A stretch of DNA of 42,105 nucleotides from Bacillota bacterium. GTDB taxonomy: Bacteria > Bacillota > Clostridia > Oscillospirales > Oscillospiraceae. The notes beneath the pieces were generated by a model. The model saw only the letters and a program-made list of their open reading frames with translations, did no database searches and was not told the DNA's origin. This document shows, in pieces, positions 29,886 through 37,540 of the stretch; the first letter of the stretch is position 1, and each line of letters opens with the position of its first letter. Made by a program: the position numbers and the translations under genes. The DNA lies in contig JAETOJ010000024.1 in the NCBI GenBank assembly GCA_021768085.1, positions 1 through 42,105 of the forward strand, in the 5' to 3' direction.

Positions 29886-30596
29886 ATGACCGAGGAAACA
29901 AAGCCGGCGGAGCAGGGGGACGGCGGGGAGGACAGCAGCCAGCAGCAGATTGTGGACATGGGCTCCGGCGTTGTCAAGACGGAGGACGGCCTGATCCACA
30001 CCCTCACCATTGTGGGCCAGATCGAGGGCCACCAGGAGGCCCCCGACGGGGCCAAGACCACCAAGTACGAGCACGTGCTGCCCCTGCTGGCCACCCTGGA
30101 GGAGAGCCGCGAGGCGGGCGGACTGCTGATCCTGCTGAACACCATGGGGGGCGACATCGAGGCGGGGCTGGCCATCGCGGAGATGATCGCCGGTATGTCC
30201 AAGCCTACGGTGTCCCTGGTTTTAGGCGGCGGGCACTCCATCGGGGTGCCCCTGGCGGTGGCGGCCAAGGAGTCCTTCATCGTCCCCTCCGGGGCCATGA
30301 CCATTCACCCCGTGCGGCTCAACGGGCTGGTGATCGGGGTGAGCCAGACCTTCCACTATTTTGAACGGATTCAGGATCGGATCTGCGCCTTTGTCACCCG
30401 GAACAGCCGGATCAGCCGAGAGGACTTTGAGCACCTGATGCTGAACACCGGGGAGATGGCCGCCGACGTGGGCAGCGTGATCTACGGCGAGGAGGCGGTG
30501 GAGATGGGGCTCATCGACCATTTGGGCGGGTTGTCCGACGCGCTGGCCTGCCTCCACGCCCGGATGCGGGCGGTGAAAAAAGGGGCGGAGGAATAG
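29886..30596 (+). CDS. ClpP-like serine protease, TepA type
   Basis: This 236-residue protein has the ClpP/crotonase-like fold. It shows NTMGGDIEAGLAIAEMI, the serine-containing GGGHSIGVPLAVAAKES (Ser118 as nucleophile) and TIHPVRLNG (His141), in the positions of the ClpP catalytic Ser and His. The sequence follows B. subtilis TepA (YmfB), a ClpP relative linked to protein export and spore-protein degradation, rather than true ClpP: it has an acidic 35-residue N-terminal extension and a divergent C-terminus. Whether it works with a Clp ATPase is unknown. It stands alone between two terminators, and its ribosome binding site is inside a hairpin. Confidence 0.85.
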   Translation: MTEETKPAEQGDGGEDSSQQQIVDMGSGVVKTEDGLIHTLTIVGQIEGHQEAPDGAKTTKYEHVLPLLATLEESREAGGLLILLNTMGGDIEAGLAIAEMIAGMSKPTVSLVLGGGHSIGVPLAVAAKESFIVPSGAMTIHPVRLNGLVIGVSQTFHYFERIQDRICAFVTRNSRISREDFEHLMLNTGEMAADVGSVIYGEEAVEMGLIDHLGGLSDALACLHARMRAVKKGAEE

Positions 30597-30629
30597 CGTC
30601 CCCCGGTGGGCGATTTGACCCGGCGGATG

Positions 30630-30658
30630 AGGCGGAGGGAGGGTTCCCTCCGCCTTTC
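30630..30658 (+). terminator. Terminator of the TepA-like gene
   Basis: A perfect 11-bp GC-rich stem AGGCGGAGGGA (30630-30640) with TCCCTCCGCCT (30645-30655), loop GGGT, and a short T-tail. Confidence 0.7.
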
Positions 30659-30714
30659 CTGTTGGGTGGAACAGGTGAACTTGTCGAAAAAATCGGTTTT
30701 TTCCGGGAATGAAA

Positions 30715-30743
30715 TTGACAAGCGGGGCCGTGTCATGTAAAAT
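30715..30743 (+). promoter_or_regulatory. Promoter of rex and the SLH gene
   Basis: Perfect TTGACA (30715-30720), 17-bp spacer, TAAAAT (30738-30743). ATGATCAG at 30742-30749 recurs inverted as CTGATCAT at 30830-30837 over the rex start. I see no match to the Rex operator pattern TTGT-N8-ACAA here, so autoregulation is not supported. Confidence 0.75.
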
Positions 30744-30835
30744 GATCAGAGAAACTATTATCGGCCCGATCCGACGCAAGCCCCAAGGGGGGCCACAGGC
30801 CAGAGGAGACGGACCCCCAAGGGCGTGTGCTGATC

Positions 30836-31474
30836 ATGAGAAAAGAAAAGATATCCTCCGCAGTGATCCGGCGGCTGCCCCGGTATTATCGGCATCTGGA
30901 CGATCTCTACCGGGGGGGAACGGTGCGCATCTCCTCCAGCGCCCTGGCCAAGTCCATGGGCCTCACTGCCTCCCAAATCCGGCAGGATCTGTCCTGCTTC
31001 GGCGGCTTCGGCCAGCAGGGATACGGTTACAATGTGGAGCGCCTGCGGGGCGAGGTGGCGGAGATTCTGGGTATGAATCGGAATCACACCATTGTCATCC
31101 TGGGGGCGGGCAACCTGGGCCGCGCTCTGATTGAAAACTTCCCCTTTGCCGCCAACGGCTTCCGCCTGGTGGCGGCTTTCGACGTGAACCCGGAGCTGGT
31201 GGGCGCCCCGCTGGGCGGCGTGCCCGTGCTCCACATGGACGAGCTGGAGGACTTTTTGGCGGACTGCTCCGCCAGCGTGGGGGTGCTGACCGTGCCCGCC
31301 CGGGTGGCGGTGGAATCCGCCCAGCGGCTGGCCGCCTGCGGCGTGGCGGGGATCTGGAACTTCACCAACATGGAGCTGCCTGAGTCGGAGCTGTCCGGCG
31401 TGCGGGTTGAGAACGTCCACTTTGCCGACAGCCTGCTGACGCTGAGCTATATGATATCTGAGGAGCCTGTATGA
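30836..31474 (+). CDS. rex: Redox-sensing transcriptional repressor Rex
   Basis: Rex is a dimeric repressor that binds DNA when NAD+ is high and leaves it when NADH rises, controlling fermentation and electron-transfer genes. It has 212 residues, the usual length. The N-terminal winged helix (about 1-75) has VIRRLPRYYRHLDDL, RISSSALAKSMGLTASQIRQDLS and the wing FGGFGQQGYGYNVERL. The NAD-binding Rossmann domain has VILGAGNLGRAL and AFDVNP. The end VENVHFADSLLTLSYMI is the domain-swapped helix region. ATG 30836 is used; the ribosome binding site is weak (AAGGGCG). The stop overlaps the SLH gene start by 4 bp, so the two are cotranslated. Confidence 0.96.
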   Translation: MRKEKISSAVIRRLPRYYRHLDDLYRGGTVRISSSALAKSMGLTASQIRQDLSCFGGFGQQGYGYNVERLRGEVAEILGMNRNHTIVILGAGNLGRALIENFPFAANGFRLVAAFDVNPELVGAPLGGVPVLHMDELEDFLADCSASVGVLTVPARVAVESAQRLAACGVAGIWNFTNMELPESELSGVRVENVHFADSLLTLSYMISEEPV

Positions 31475-32529
31475 AGAAAAAACTGCTGGCCGGATTGCTG
31501 GCCCTGGGGCTGCTGGCGGGCTGCGCCACCGTGGCCTGGGCGGGGAGCGGGGCGGATCCGCTCATCTCGCTGAGCTACTTAAACGGGACCTGGCTGACCG
31601 ATTTGAGGGCCTCTATCACCCAATGGGTCACCCAGGACACCCAGGGCATCTACAACGACGCCGTGGACAAGGCGGGGCAGGGTTCCGCCCCGTCGGACGG
31701 CTGGACGGTGTCCAGCGGCTTTCAGGCCGGAACGGGGCGGTACGGCGCCGCCGTGCGCCTGTCCGCCGGATCCGGGCTGATCTGGAGGTCGGGGAGCGGG
31801 TATGTGACCTCCGGTGTGCTGGTGGACGCCACCGCCGGGGTGGAGTTGCCCCCCGGCGCGGCCCTGACTGCCGGGCACCGCTGTCTGGCGGCGGAGGAGA
31901 CGGAGGTGGTGGTGGCCTCCCAGTCCGCCGATTGGCTGGCGGAGGGCCGCTGGCGGATGGGCACCGGGCAGGTTCCCCTGTCCTTCACCGACGTGACCAT
32001 GGATCAGTGGTACTATGAGGACGTGCGCTTCGTGGTGGACAACGGCCTATTCCAGGGGGTGGGCAATGGACGCTTCAACCCCGGCGGCACCATGGAGCGA
32101 GGCATGATGACCACGGTGCTCCACCGGCTGGCGGGAGAGCCCTCCGTGAGCGGTTCTCAGGTGTTCGCCGACGTGCCGGCGGGGGAGTGGTACGCCCCCG
32201 GAACCGCCTGGTGCGCCCAGAGGAAGATTGTGGAGGGCGTGGGCGGCGGACGCTTCAACCCCCACGGGAAGGTCACCCGGGAGCAGATCGCCGTGATGCT
32301 CTACAAATACGCAGCGCAGACGGGGCATAACGCCTGGGAGCGGGGGGATCTGTCTGCCTTCCCGGACGCGGGGAGCGTGTCCTCCTGGGCGAGGGACGCC
32401 ATGTCCTGGGCGGTGGGGACGAAGATCCTTAACGGCAGCGGCGGAAGGCTGCTGCCGGGGGACAGCGCCACCAGGGCCCAGGTGGCTGCCATGCTGCACC
32501 GTTTCCAGGGCTGGCTGGACAGGCAATGA
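31471..32529 (+). CDS. Exported protein with three S-layer homology (SLH) domains
   Basis: This secreted protein has 352 residues: signal peptide (1-24, ending AWA; LLAGC at 14-18 could instead be a lipobox), a unique N-terminal domain (about 28-165: LNGTWLTDLRASITQWVTQD, VSSGFQAGTGRYGAAVRLS) and three SLH repeats (about 171-220, 232-285 and 295-350: FTDVTMDQWYYEDVRFVVDNG, FADVPAGEWYAPGTAWCAQRK, FPDAGSVSSWARDAMSWAVGT). SLH domains hold proteins to pyruvylated cell-wall polymers. The role of the N-terminal domain is unknown. It is unusual to find such a gene cotranslated with rex; the start ATG sits in ATGA over the rex stop, preceded by GAGGAG. Confidence 0.9.
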   Translation: MKKKLLAGLLALGLLAGCATVAWAGSGADPLISLSYLNGTWLTDLRASITQWVTQDTQGIYNDAVDKAGQGSAPSDGWTVSSGFQAGTGRYGAAVRLSAGSGLIWRSGSGYVTSGVLVDATAGVELPPGAALTAGHRCLAAEETEVVVASQSADWLAEGRWRMGTGQVPLSFTDVTMDQWYYEDVRFVVDNGLFQGVGNGRFNPGGTMERGMMTTVLHRLAGEPSVSGSQVFADVPAGEWYAPGTAWCAQRKIVEGVGGGRFNPHGKVTREQIAVMLYKYAAQTGHNAWERGDLSAFPDAGSVSSWARDAMSWAVGTKILNGSGGRLLPGDSATRAQVAAMLHRFQGWLDRQ

Positions 32530-32534
32530 GAGAC

Positions 32535-32563
32535 AAGGGGCCGGATCATCCGGCCCCTTTTTC
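32535..32563 (+). terminator. Terminator of the rex-SLH operon
   Basis: AAGGGGCCGG and CCGGCCCCTT (within 32535-32559) form a GC stem with a 5-nt loop, followed by a run of five Ts. Confidence 0.85.
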
Positions 32564-32575
32564 CGCGCCCAGGGG

Positions 32576-32604
32576 TTGAAAGAGCCGGGAAATGCTGGTA
32601 TAAT
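32576..32604 (+). promoter_or_regulatory. Promoter of recD2
   Basis: TTGAAA (32576-32581), 17-bp spacer, TATAAT (32599-32604). The start codon is 36 bp downstream after GGAGGGGG. Confidence 0.8.
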
Positions 32605-32639
32605 CAGTAAAACGTTTGTTTGGATTGGAGGGGGCCGCC

Positions 32640-34868
32640 ATGGAGCCGGAGGCTGGGCAGACAGGGCGCAACCGGGTGGAGGGCACGGTGACCGCCGTGC
32701 TGTTCCGCAATGAGGAGAACGGCTATACGGTGCTGAAGCTGGACAGCGGAGACAGGGGCGAGATCACGGCGGTGGGCTGTATGCCCGGGGCCGCCCCCGG
32801 CGAGGTGCTGGAGCTGGAGGGCTCCTGGGGCCGCCACCCCAGCTATGGGGAGCAGTTCAAGGCGGAGACGGTGAGCCGCCGGATGCCTGTGGGGGAGAAG
32901 GCGGTGTTCGAGTACCTGGCCTCCGGGGCGGTGAAGGGGATCCGGGCGGGGCTGGCCCGGCAGATCGTGGATCACTTCGGGGAGGAGACGCTGGAGATCA
33001 TCGAGAACGACCCGGATCGGTTGTGCGAGATCCGGGGGGTGTCCCCCAAGCGGGCCCGGGCCATCGGAGAGGACTTCAGGCAGAAGATGGGGATGCGCCG
33101 GCTGGCGGAGTTCCTGTCGGAGCACAGGCTGCCCCTGTCCGCCGCTATGCCGCTATATAAGCGGTTTGGGGACTACGCCGTGGACGTGGTGCACGACAAT
33201 CCCTACTTGCTGGCAGACCGGGCGCTGGAGATCCCTTTCTCCCAGGTGGACGCCCTGGCCATTGAGCTGGGGGTGGCGGGGGACGACCCCCAGCGGGTGG
33301 AGTCCGCCCTAATTTTTGAACTGGATCACAACGCGGACAACGGTCACGTGTTTTTGCCGGAGCAGAAGCTTTTAAACGCCACCGCTGCCCTCATTGGGGT
33401 GGAGGGGGATTGCTTGACCGCCGGTCTGGACGCCCTCATCGAGCGGGGCGAGGTGGTGCGGGAAGACATCGCGGGGGTGACGGCCTGCTACCCGGCGGGG
33501 CTGTACGCCGCGGAGTGCTACGTGGCCATGCGCTTGGGCGAGATGTGCGGCGCAGAGATTGCGCCCCCCAAGGGGCTGGGCAGGCTCATCGACAAGATCC
33601 AGCGGGAGCAGGGGATCACCTACGCCCAGCAGCAGCGCACGGCGGTGGAGCTGGCGGCCTCCCGGCAGGTAATGCTGCTGACAGGCGGGCCGGGGACGGG
33701 CAAAACCACCTCCCTGCGGGGAGTGTTGGCCCTGTTTGAGACGCTGGGGCTGGAGACGGCCCTGGCCGCCCCCACGGGCCGGGCCGCCAAACGCATGGGG
33801 GAGACCTGCGGGGTGGACGCGGTGACCATCCATCGGCTGCTGGAGACGAAGCTGGATCCCTACACCGGACAGCTGGCCTTTACCAAGAACCAGGACGACC
33901 CCCTGGAGGTGGACGCGGTCATCGTGGACGAGACGTCCATGGTAGATGTGTCCCTCATGGCGGCGCTGCTGGCGGCGCTGCGGGGGGACTGCCGGCTGGT
34001 GCTGGTGGGGGATCCGGATCAGCTGCCCTCGGTGGGGCCGGGGAATGTGCTGGATCACCTGATCCGCTCCGGAGTGGTGCCAGCGGTAGCGCTGACCGAG
34101 ATCTTCCGGCAGGCCCGGGAAAGCGCCATCGTCATGAACGCCCACGGGGTGAACCGGGGGACGGCCCCCCAGCTGACCAATAAAGCCGGGGATTTCTTTT
34201 ACATGGGCCGGCGGGATGCGGCCCGGACGGTGGACACCATCGTGGAGCTGTGCCAGACCCGCCTGCCCCAGAACATGGGCATACCCGCCGAGCAGATTCA
34301 GGTGCTCACCCCCACTCGGAAGCGGGGGGCGGGGACGGCGGCGCTGAACCGGGCCCTCCAGGAGGCGCTGAACCCCGCCGCGGACGGCAAGGGGGAGCGG
34401 GCCTTCGGCCCCTTCATCTTCCGGGAGGGGGATCGGGTGATGCAGGTCAAGAACAACTACGATCTGTTCTGGGAGGATCCTGCCACCGGGGCCAAGGATT
34501 TAGGCGTGTTTAACGGGGACATCGGCACCATCCTGGAGGTGGACGCCGGGGGGATCACCGTGTCTTTCGACGGACGGCTGGTGGCCTATCCGCCGGAGCT
34601 GTTAGGGGAGCTGGAGCCCGCCTATGCCGTCACCGTCCACAAGGCCCAGGGCAGCGAGTACCGGGCGGTAATTCTGGCGCTGAGCGATGTGCCGCCCTCC
34701 CTGCTGGCCCGGGGGGTGCTTTACACCGCCATCACCCGGGCCCGGGAGCTGTTTATTCTGGTGGGCAGCGGGGAGCTGATGGCCCAGATGGTGGCCAATG
34801 ACCGGCAGACCCGGCGGTATTCCGCCCTGCGCACCCGGTTGCTGCGAGAGACGGGACGGGAGGCTTGA
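32640..34868 (+). CDS. recD2: ATP-dependent RecD2-type DNA helicase
   Basis: This 5'-3' SF1B helicase works in repair without RecBC. It has 742 residues. The N-terminal OB-like domain (about 5-80: VTAVLFRNEENGYTVLKL) and helix-hairpin-helix repeats (about 90-190: IRAGLARQIVDHFG, IRGVSPKRARAIGEDF) distinguish RecD2 from RecD. The helicase core has Walker A GGPGTGKTT (349-357), VIVDETSMVDV (Walker B), VGDPDQLPSVGPGNVL, FRQARESAIVMNAH, and C-terminal motifs AYAVTVHKAQGSEY and YTAITRAR. The ATG is chosen by the strong purine-rich site 6 bases upstream; the similarity begins right after it. The next gene starts 5 bp after the stop. Confidence 0.95.
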   Translation: MEPEAGQTGRNRVEGTVTAVLFRNEENGYTVLKLDSGDRGEITAVGCMPGAAPGEVLELEGSWGRHPSYGEQFKAETVSRRMPVGEKAVFEYLASGAVKGIRAGLARQIVDHFGEETLEIIENDPDRLCEIRGVSPKRARAIGEDFRQKMGMRRLAEFLSEHRLPLSAAMPLYKRFGDYAVDVVHDNPYLLADRALEIPFSQVDALAIELGVAGDDPQRVESALIFELDHNADNGHVFLPEQKLLNATAALIGVEGDCLTAGLDALIERGEVVREDIAGVTACYPAGLYAAECYVAMRLGEMCGAEIAPPKGLGRLIDKIQREQGITYAQQQRTAVELAASRQVMLLTGGPGTGKTTSLRGVLALFETLGLETALAAPTGRAAKRMGETCGVDAVTIHRLLETKLDPYTGQLAFTKNQDDPLEVDAVIVDETSMVDVSLMAALLAALRGDCRLVLVGDPDQLPSVGPGNVLDHLIRSGVVPAVALTEIFRQARESAIVMNAHGVNRGTAPQLTNKAGDFFYMGRRDAARTVDTIVELCQTRLPQNMGIPAEQIQVLTPTRKRGAGTAALNRALQEALNPAADGKGERAFGPFIFREGDRVMQVKNNYDLFWEDPATGAKDLGVFNGDIGTILEVDAGGITVSFDGRLVAYPPELLGELEPAYAVTVHKAQGSEYRAVILALSDVPPSLLARGVLYTAITRARELFILVGSGELMAQMVANDRQTRRYSALRTRLLRETGREA

Positions 34869-34873
34869 TTGAC

Positions 34874-35293
34874 ATGAAGGAACGGGAACAGAACATACAG
34901 GCGTGGTTCAAAATGTGGTTGGAGGGGTCGGAGCAAGGGATAGAGGACATCTTCTCCCCGGACGCGGTCTATGTGGAGAGCTGGGGGCCGGAGTACCACG
35001 GACTGGAAAAAATCCGCCACTGGTTCCGGGAGTGGAACACCCGGGGAACTGTCCTGCGGTGGGATATCCGCCAGTTTTTCCATAAGGATGACCAGACGGT
35101 GGTGGAGTGGCGGTTCCAAAACCGCATGGATGACGGCCGAGTGGAGGCCTTTGAGGGTATGAGCCTCATTCGCTGGACGGCGGAGGGACGGATCCGCTTT
35201 TTGAAAGAGTTCGGCTGCAACGAGAACCGCTATGACCCCTATGAGGACGGCCCGGAGCCGAGGTTCCAGGGGGGAGATCCCCGCTGGTTTTGA
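34874..35293 (+). CDS. SnoaL-like (NTF2-fold) small protein
   Basis: This 139-residue cytoplasmic protein has the cone-shaped NTF2/SnoaL fold pattern: helix EQNIQAWFKMWLEG, DIFSPDAVYVESWGPEYHGLEKIRHWFREW, then strands VVEWRFQNRMDDG and EAFEGMSLIRWTAEGRIRFLKEF. Proteins of this fold are often isomerases, dehydratases or binding proteins; no catalytic set can be assigned. ATG 34874 is used (11 bases from GGGAGG); TTG 34865 would overlap the recD2 stop but is too close to that site. It is probably cotranscribed with recD2 without an obvious functional link. Confidence 0.75.
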   Translation: MKEREQNIQAWFKMWLEGSEQGIEDIFSPDAVYVESWGPEYHGLEKIRHWFREWNTRGTVLRWDIRQFFHKDDQTVVEWRFQNRMDDGRVEAFEGMSLIRWTAEGRIRFLKEFGCNENRYDPYEDGPEPRFQGGDPRWF

Positions 35294-35332
35294 CATTCGC
35301 GGTCTGTGGGGAATGATTCTCAGGCCGGGATG

Positions 35333-35341
35333 TGGTAGAAT
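35333..35341 (+). promoter_or_regulatory. Possible extended -10 promoter of the XRE regulator gene
   Basis: TGGTAGAAT (35333-35341), 22 bp before the start. The only good -35-like hexamer, TTGACA at 35290-35295, is too far away, so the assignment is weak. Confidence 0.35.
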
Positions 35342-35362
35342 CTCCCCAAAGGAGGGAGCAGC

Positions 35363-35875
35363 GTGGATCAGATCAAAGTGGGGAAGTTCATCGCCGCCCT
35401 GCGGCATGAGCGGGGGCTCACCCAGGAGGCTTTGGGGCAAAAGCTGGGCGTGACCAATAAAACCGTCTCCCGATGGGAGACGGGCAGCTATATGCCCGAC
35501 ATCGAGCTGCTGATCCCCTTGGGGGAGCTGCTGGGCGTCAGCGTCAACGAGCTGCTGGCCGGGGAGCGCTTGAGCGACGAGCAGCTCCGGAAGCGGGCGG
35601 ATGAGAACCTGGTGGAGGCGGTGCGGGAGAGCAGCTTTGACCTCAAGGAGCGGACGGAGTTTTTCAAAAAGAAGTGGCTGCGGGACAATGTGTGGCTGAT
35701 CGTAGTCAGTATCTTGGCTGGAGCCGTCGTGTCCGTGAGGCTCTCTTTTGATCAACTGTGGGTGCTGATCTCGCCCTTCTGGCTCGTGGTATTTTGCTGG
35801 CTGCGAAACCGTATGATGGCCTATGTGGAGGGCCGAGTGTACGGAGATCCGAAGCCCTCCGGTGAACAAAAGTGA
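35363..35875 (+). CDS. XRE-family transcriptional regulator with C-terminal membrane segments
   Basis: This 170-residue protein starts at GTG 35363, 7 bases after AAAGGAGGG. Residues 5-60 are a canonical Cro/C1-type helix-turn-helix (FIAALRHERGLTQEALGQKLGVTNKTVSRWETG, PDIELLIPLGELLGVSVNELLAGE). A helical linker follows (70-110), then two hydrophobic segments (about 112-130 and 133-150: NVWLIVVSILAGAVV, LWVLISPFWLVVFCWL). Membrane-tethered XRE proteins of this layout are common in Firmicutes, but targets are usually unknown. No adjacent gene is an obvious target. Its stop lies inside a long palindromic terminator. Confidence 0.88.
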   Translation: MDQIKVGKFIAALRHERGLTQEALGQKLGVTNKTVSRWETGSYMPDIELLIPLGELLGVSVNELLAGERLSDEQLRKRADENLVEAVRESSFDLKERTEFFKKKWLRDNVWLIVVSILAGAVVSVRLSFDQLWVLISPFWLVVFCWLRNRMMAYVEGRVYGDPKPSGEQK

Positions 35876-35911
35876 CAGGAGCCCCTCCGCGTAGCGGAGG
35901 GGCTCCTGTCA
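35873..35911. terminator. Bidirectional terminator between the convergent XRE and Gtr genes
   Basis: A perfect 18-bp stem (35873-35890 with 35894-35911) with loop GTA; it includes the XRE stop codon. The T-rich flank (CTTTTGTT) is on the minus-strand side, favouring use by the Gtr operon. Confidence 0.8.
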
Positions 35912-35956
35912 TAGGTGCAGAACCGTTTGTAATACATCAGGGGAAAGGCTGCCGGC

Positions 35957-37540
35957 TTAGCCGTTCAGCTTCACGACCACCTTGTCGCCGATGATCCGCA
36001 CGCTGCCGTCCCGGGGGTAGCAGGGCATGGCCTGTACCTCCTCCGTGGCGGCCAGGGTGGTGGCAGTCTCGCTGTCACCGGTAAAGACCGGGCCGGTAAA
36101 GCCGGTGTAGTAGCGCAGGAAGTGGCGGTAGGTGAAGTAGGTGCGCAGGTCGCCCAGGTTGAAGATGCCCACCAGGCGGGCCGAGTCCAGCTCCGGCGTG
36201 GGGTCGAGACCAGCCTCCCGGACGGTGCTGCCCACCAGCACCACGGCCATCTCCGGCTGGTAGCCCTCGCAGGACTCCACCCGCTCCAGCAGCCGATTGG
36301 AGTAGGCCTCGCACTGTCGCATGGCCATATCCGCCTTCAGATAGGCGTTGTTGTCGGTGACGGCGTAGGAATAGCCCGTCAGGGCCAGGGTCAGCAGAAG
36401 CACCCAGCTGGCGGCCGCGTGGAACAGCCGCCCGTTCCCCTCCGCTAAAAGGGGGGCGGCGTACTCCGCCAGGGCGATGGGGGCGATGAGAATATAGACC
36501 AGCCCGTAGAGCATATGGATGTGGACATAGCCGTTGGGCACCATGACATAGATCAGCGCCCCCGCCAGGGGATAGACCGCCGCCAGCGCCAGGGCCAGCA
36601 CCGTCCGGGTTGGGCCCAGTTTCCGCCGCACCAGCACCAGCGCACCCAGAACGGCGGAGCACAGCCCGGTGAGCAGGAAGGCGTACTTCAAAAAGCCGAA
36701 GTGGCAGTTCCAGTCATTTTTCAGGAAGAAGTAGAAGTATTTGCGGTAGGCGGCCCAGATCAGCTTGGGAAGCTCCGTGAGGGACAGCTTGCCCATGTCG
36801 GAGATGCCCTCGTAATCGGTCAGGCCGGTGTTCCGGGTGGTGAGCTTGACAATGATCATGTAGGCGATCAGCGCCGCCGCCAGGGTGCCCGCCAGCCGCA
36901 GTCCCCGAAGGAACAGCTCCTTAAAGGAGCGCTCGCCGTCCAGCGCCTCCAGCAGCAGGGCCCCCACCATCAGCACCGCCGCCACCGGGAGGTAGCTCTG
37001 GTAGATACCCATGGACAGGGTGAGGGCCACGACGCCCAGGGCGCTGCCCCACCAGCCCCAGTGCACCGCGGCATAGGCCGCGGCGGCGGCCAGCATCATG
37101 CTGAAGAAGTAGGCGTCCGCCGAGAACATATAGCCGAAGGTGGCGGTGGAGGCGGGGAAGGTGGCGATGAGTGCCGAGGTGAGGACGCAGCCCAAGGGAC
37201 GGCGTATGCGCAGCAGGGCCACGGTGAAGCAGGCGATCCCGGCTATGCACAGCACGCTGAGCACCCCGATGAGCCAGGGGATGCTGAAGTTCCCGTCCAG
37301 CCGCAGGATGGGAGGCAGCAGCCAGCGGCCGGAGGCGGTGCCGTAGTCGGCGTAAAACATCTGGTTCAGGTCGTCGTGGTTGGTGAACTTGTTGGTGAAC
37401 ATATACATATGGGTCACGAAGCCCATCACCAGCGCGGAGCAGAAGGTGACGCGGATATAGTGGGGCACCCGGGCCCACAGCTCCCCCAGGAGAGTACCGG
37501 GATCCTTCAGTGCCCCGGCGGAAAACAGCTTGCCCTTCAT
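35957..37540 (-). CDS. Polytopic glucosyltransferase-domain membrane protein (GtrII type)
   Basis: This membrane protein of 527 residues has about ten hydrophobic segments and fits the Glucos_trans_II family (serotype-converting glucosyltransferases of phages and bacteria). Features: an early extracytoplasmic loop FTNKFTNHDDLNQMFYADYGTASGRWLLP with the acidic pair expected for a GT-C enzyme; then STATFGYMFSADAYFFSM, MGIYQSYLPVAAVL and VYPLAGALIYVMVPN; and a soluble C-terminal domain (about 415-527) outside the membrane. It would move glucose from undecaprenyl phosphate onto a wall or surface polymer on the outer face. The start overlaps the gtrB stop by 4 bp. It is the third gene of a gtrA-gtrB-gtrII operon. 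Confidence 0.8.
   Translation of the reverse strand: MKGKLFSAGALKDPGTLLGELWARVPHYIRVTFCSALVMGFVTHMYMFTNKFTNHDDLNQMFYADYGTASGRWLLPPILRLDGNFSIPWLIGVLSVLCIAGIACFTVALLRIRRPLGCVLTSALIATFPASTATFGYMFSADAYFFSMMLAAAAAYAAVHWGWWGSALGVVALTLSMGIYQSYLPVAAVLMVGALLLEALDGERSFKELFLRGLRLAGTLAAALIAYMIIVKLTTRNTGLTDYEGISDMGKLSLTELPKLIWAAYRKYFYFFLKNDWNCHFGFLKYAFLLTGLCSAVLGALVLVRRKLGPTRTVLALALAAVYPLAGALIYVMVPNGYVHIHMLYGLVYILIAPIALAEYAAPLLAEGNGRLFHAAASWVLLLTLALTGYSYAVTDNNAYLKADMAMRQCEAYSNRLLERVESCEGYQPEMAVVLVGSTVREAGLDPTPELDSARLVGIFNLGDLRTYFTYRHFLRYYTGFTGPVFTGDSETATTLAATEEVQAMPCYPRDGSVRIIGDKVVVKLNG

Noticed and set aside
28170..30074. A 634-codon minus-strand frame opposite the aminopeptidase and its flanks
   Set aside because: It crosses a clear intergenic repeat and a terminator hairpin and is antisense to two well-supported genes.
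30660..30835. Rex operator for autoregulation
   Set aside because: No TTGT-N8-ACAA palindrome near the promoter; the A/T-rich AAAAAATCGGTTTTTT at 30687-30702 is a simple imperfect dyad and does not match.
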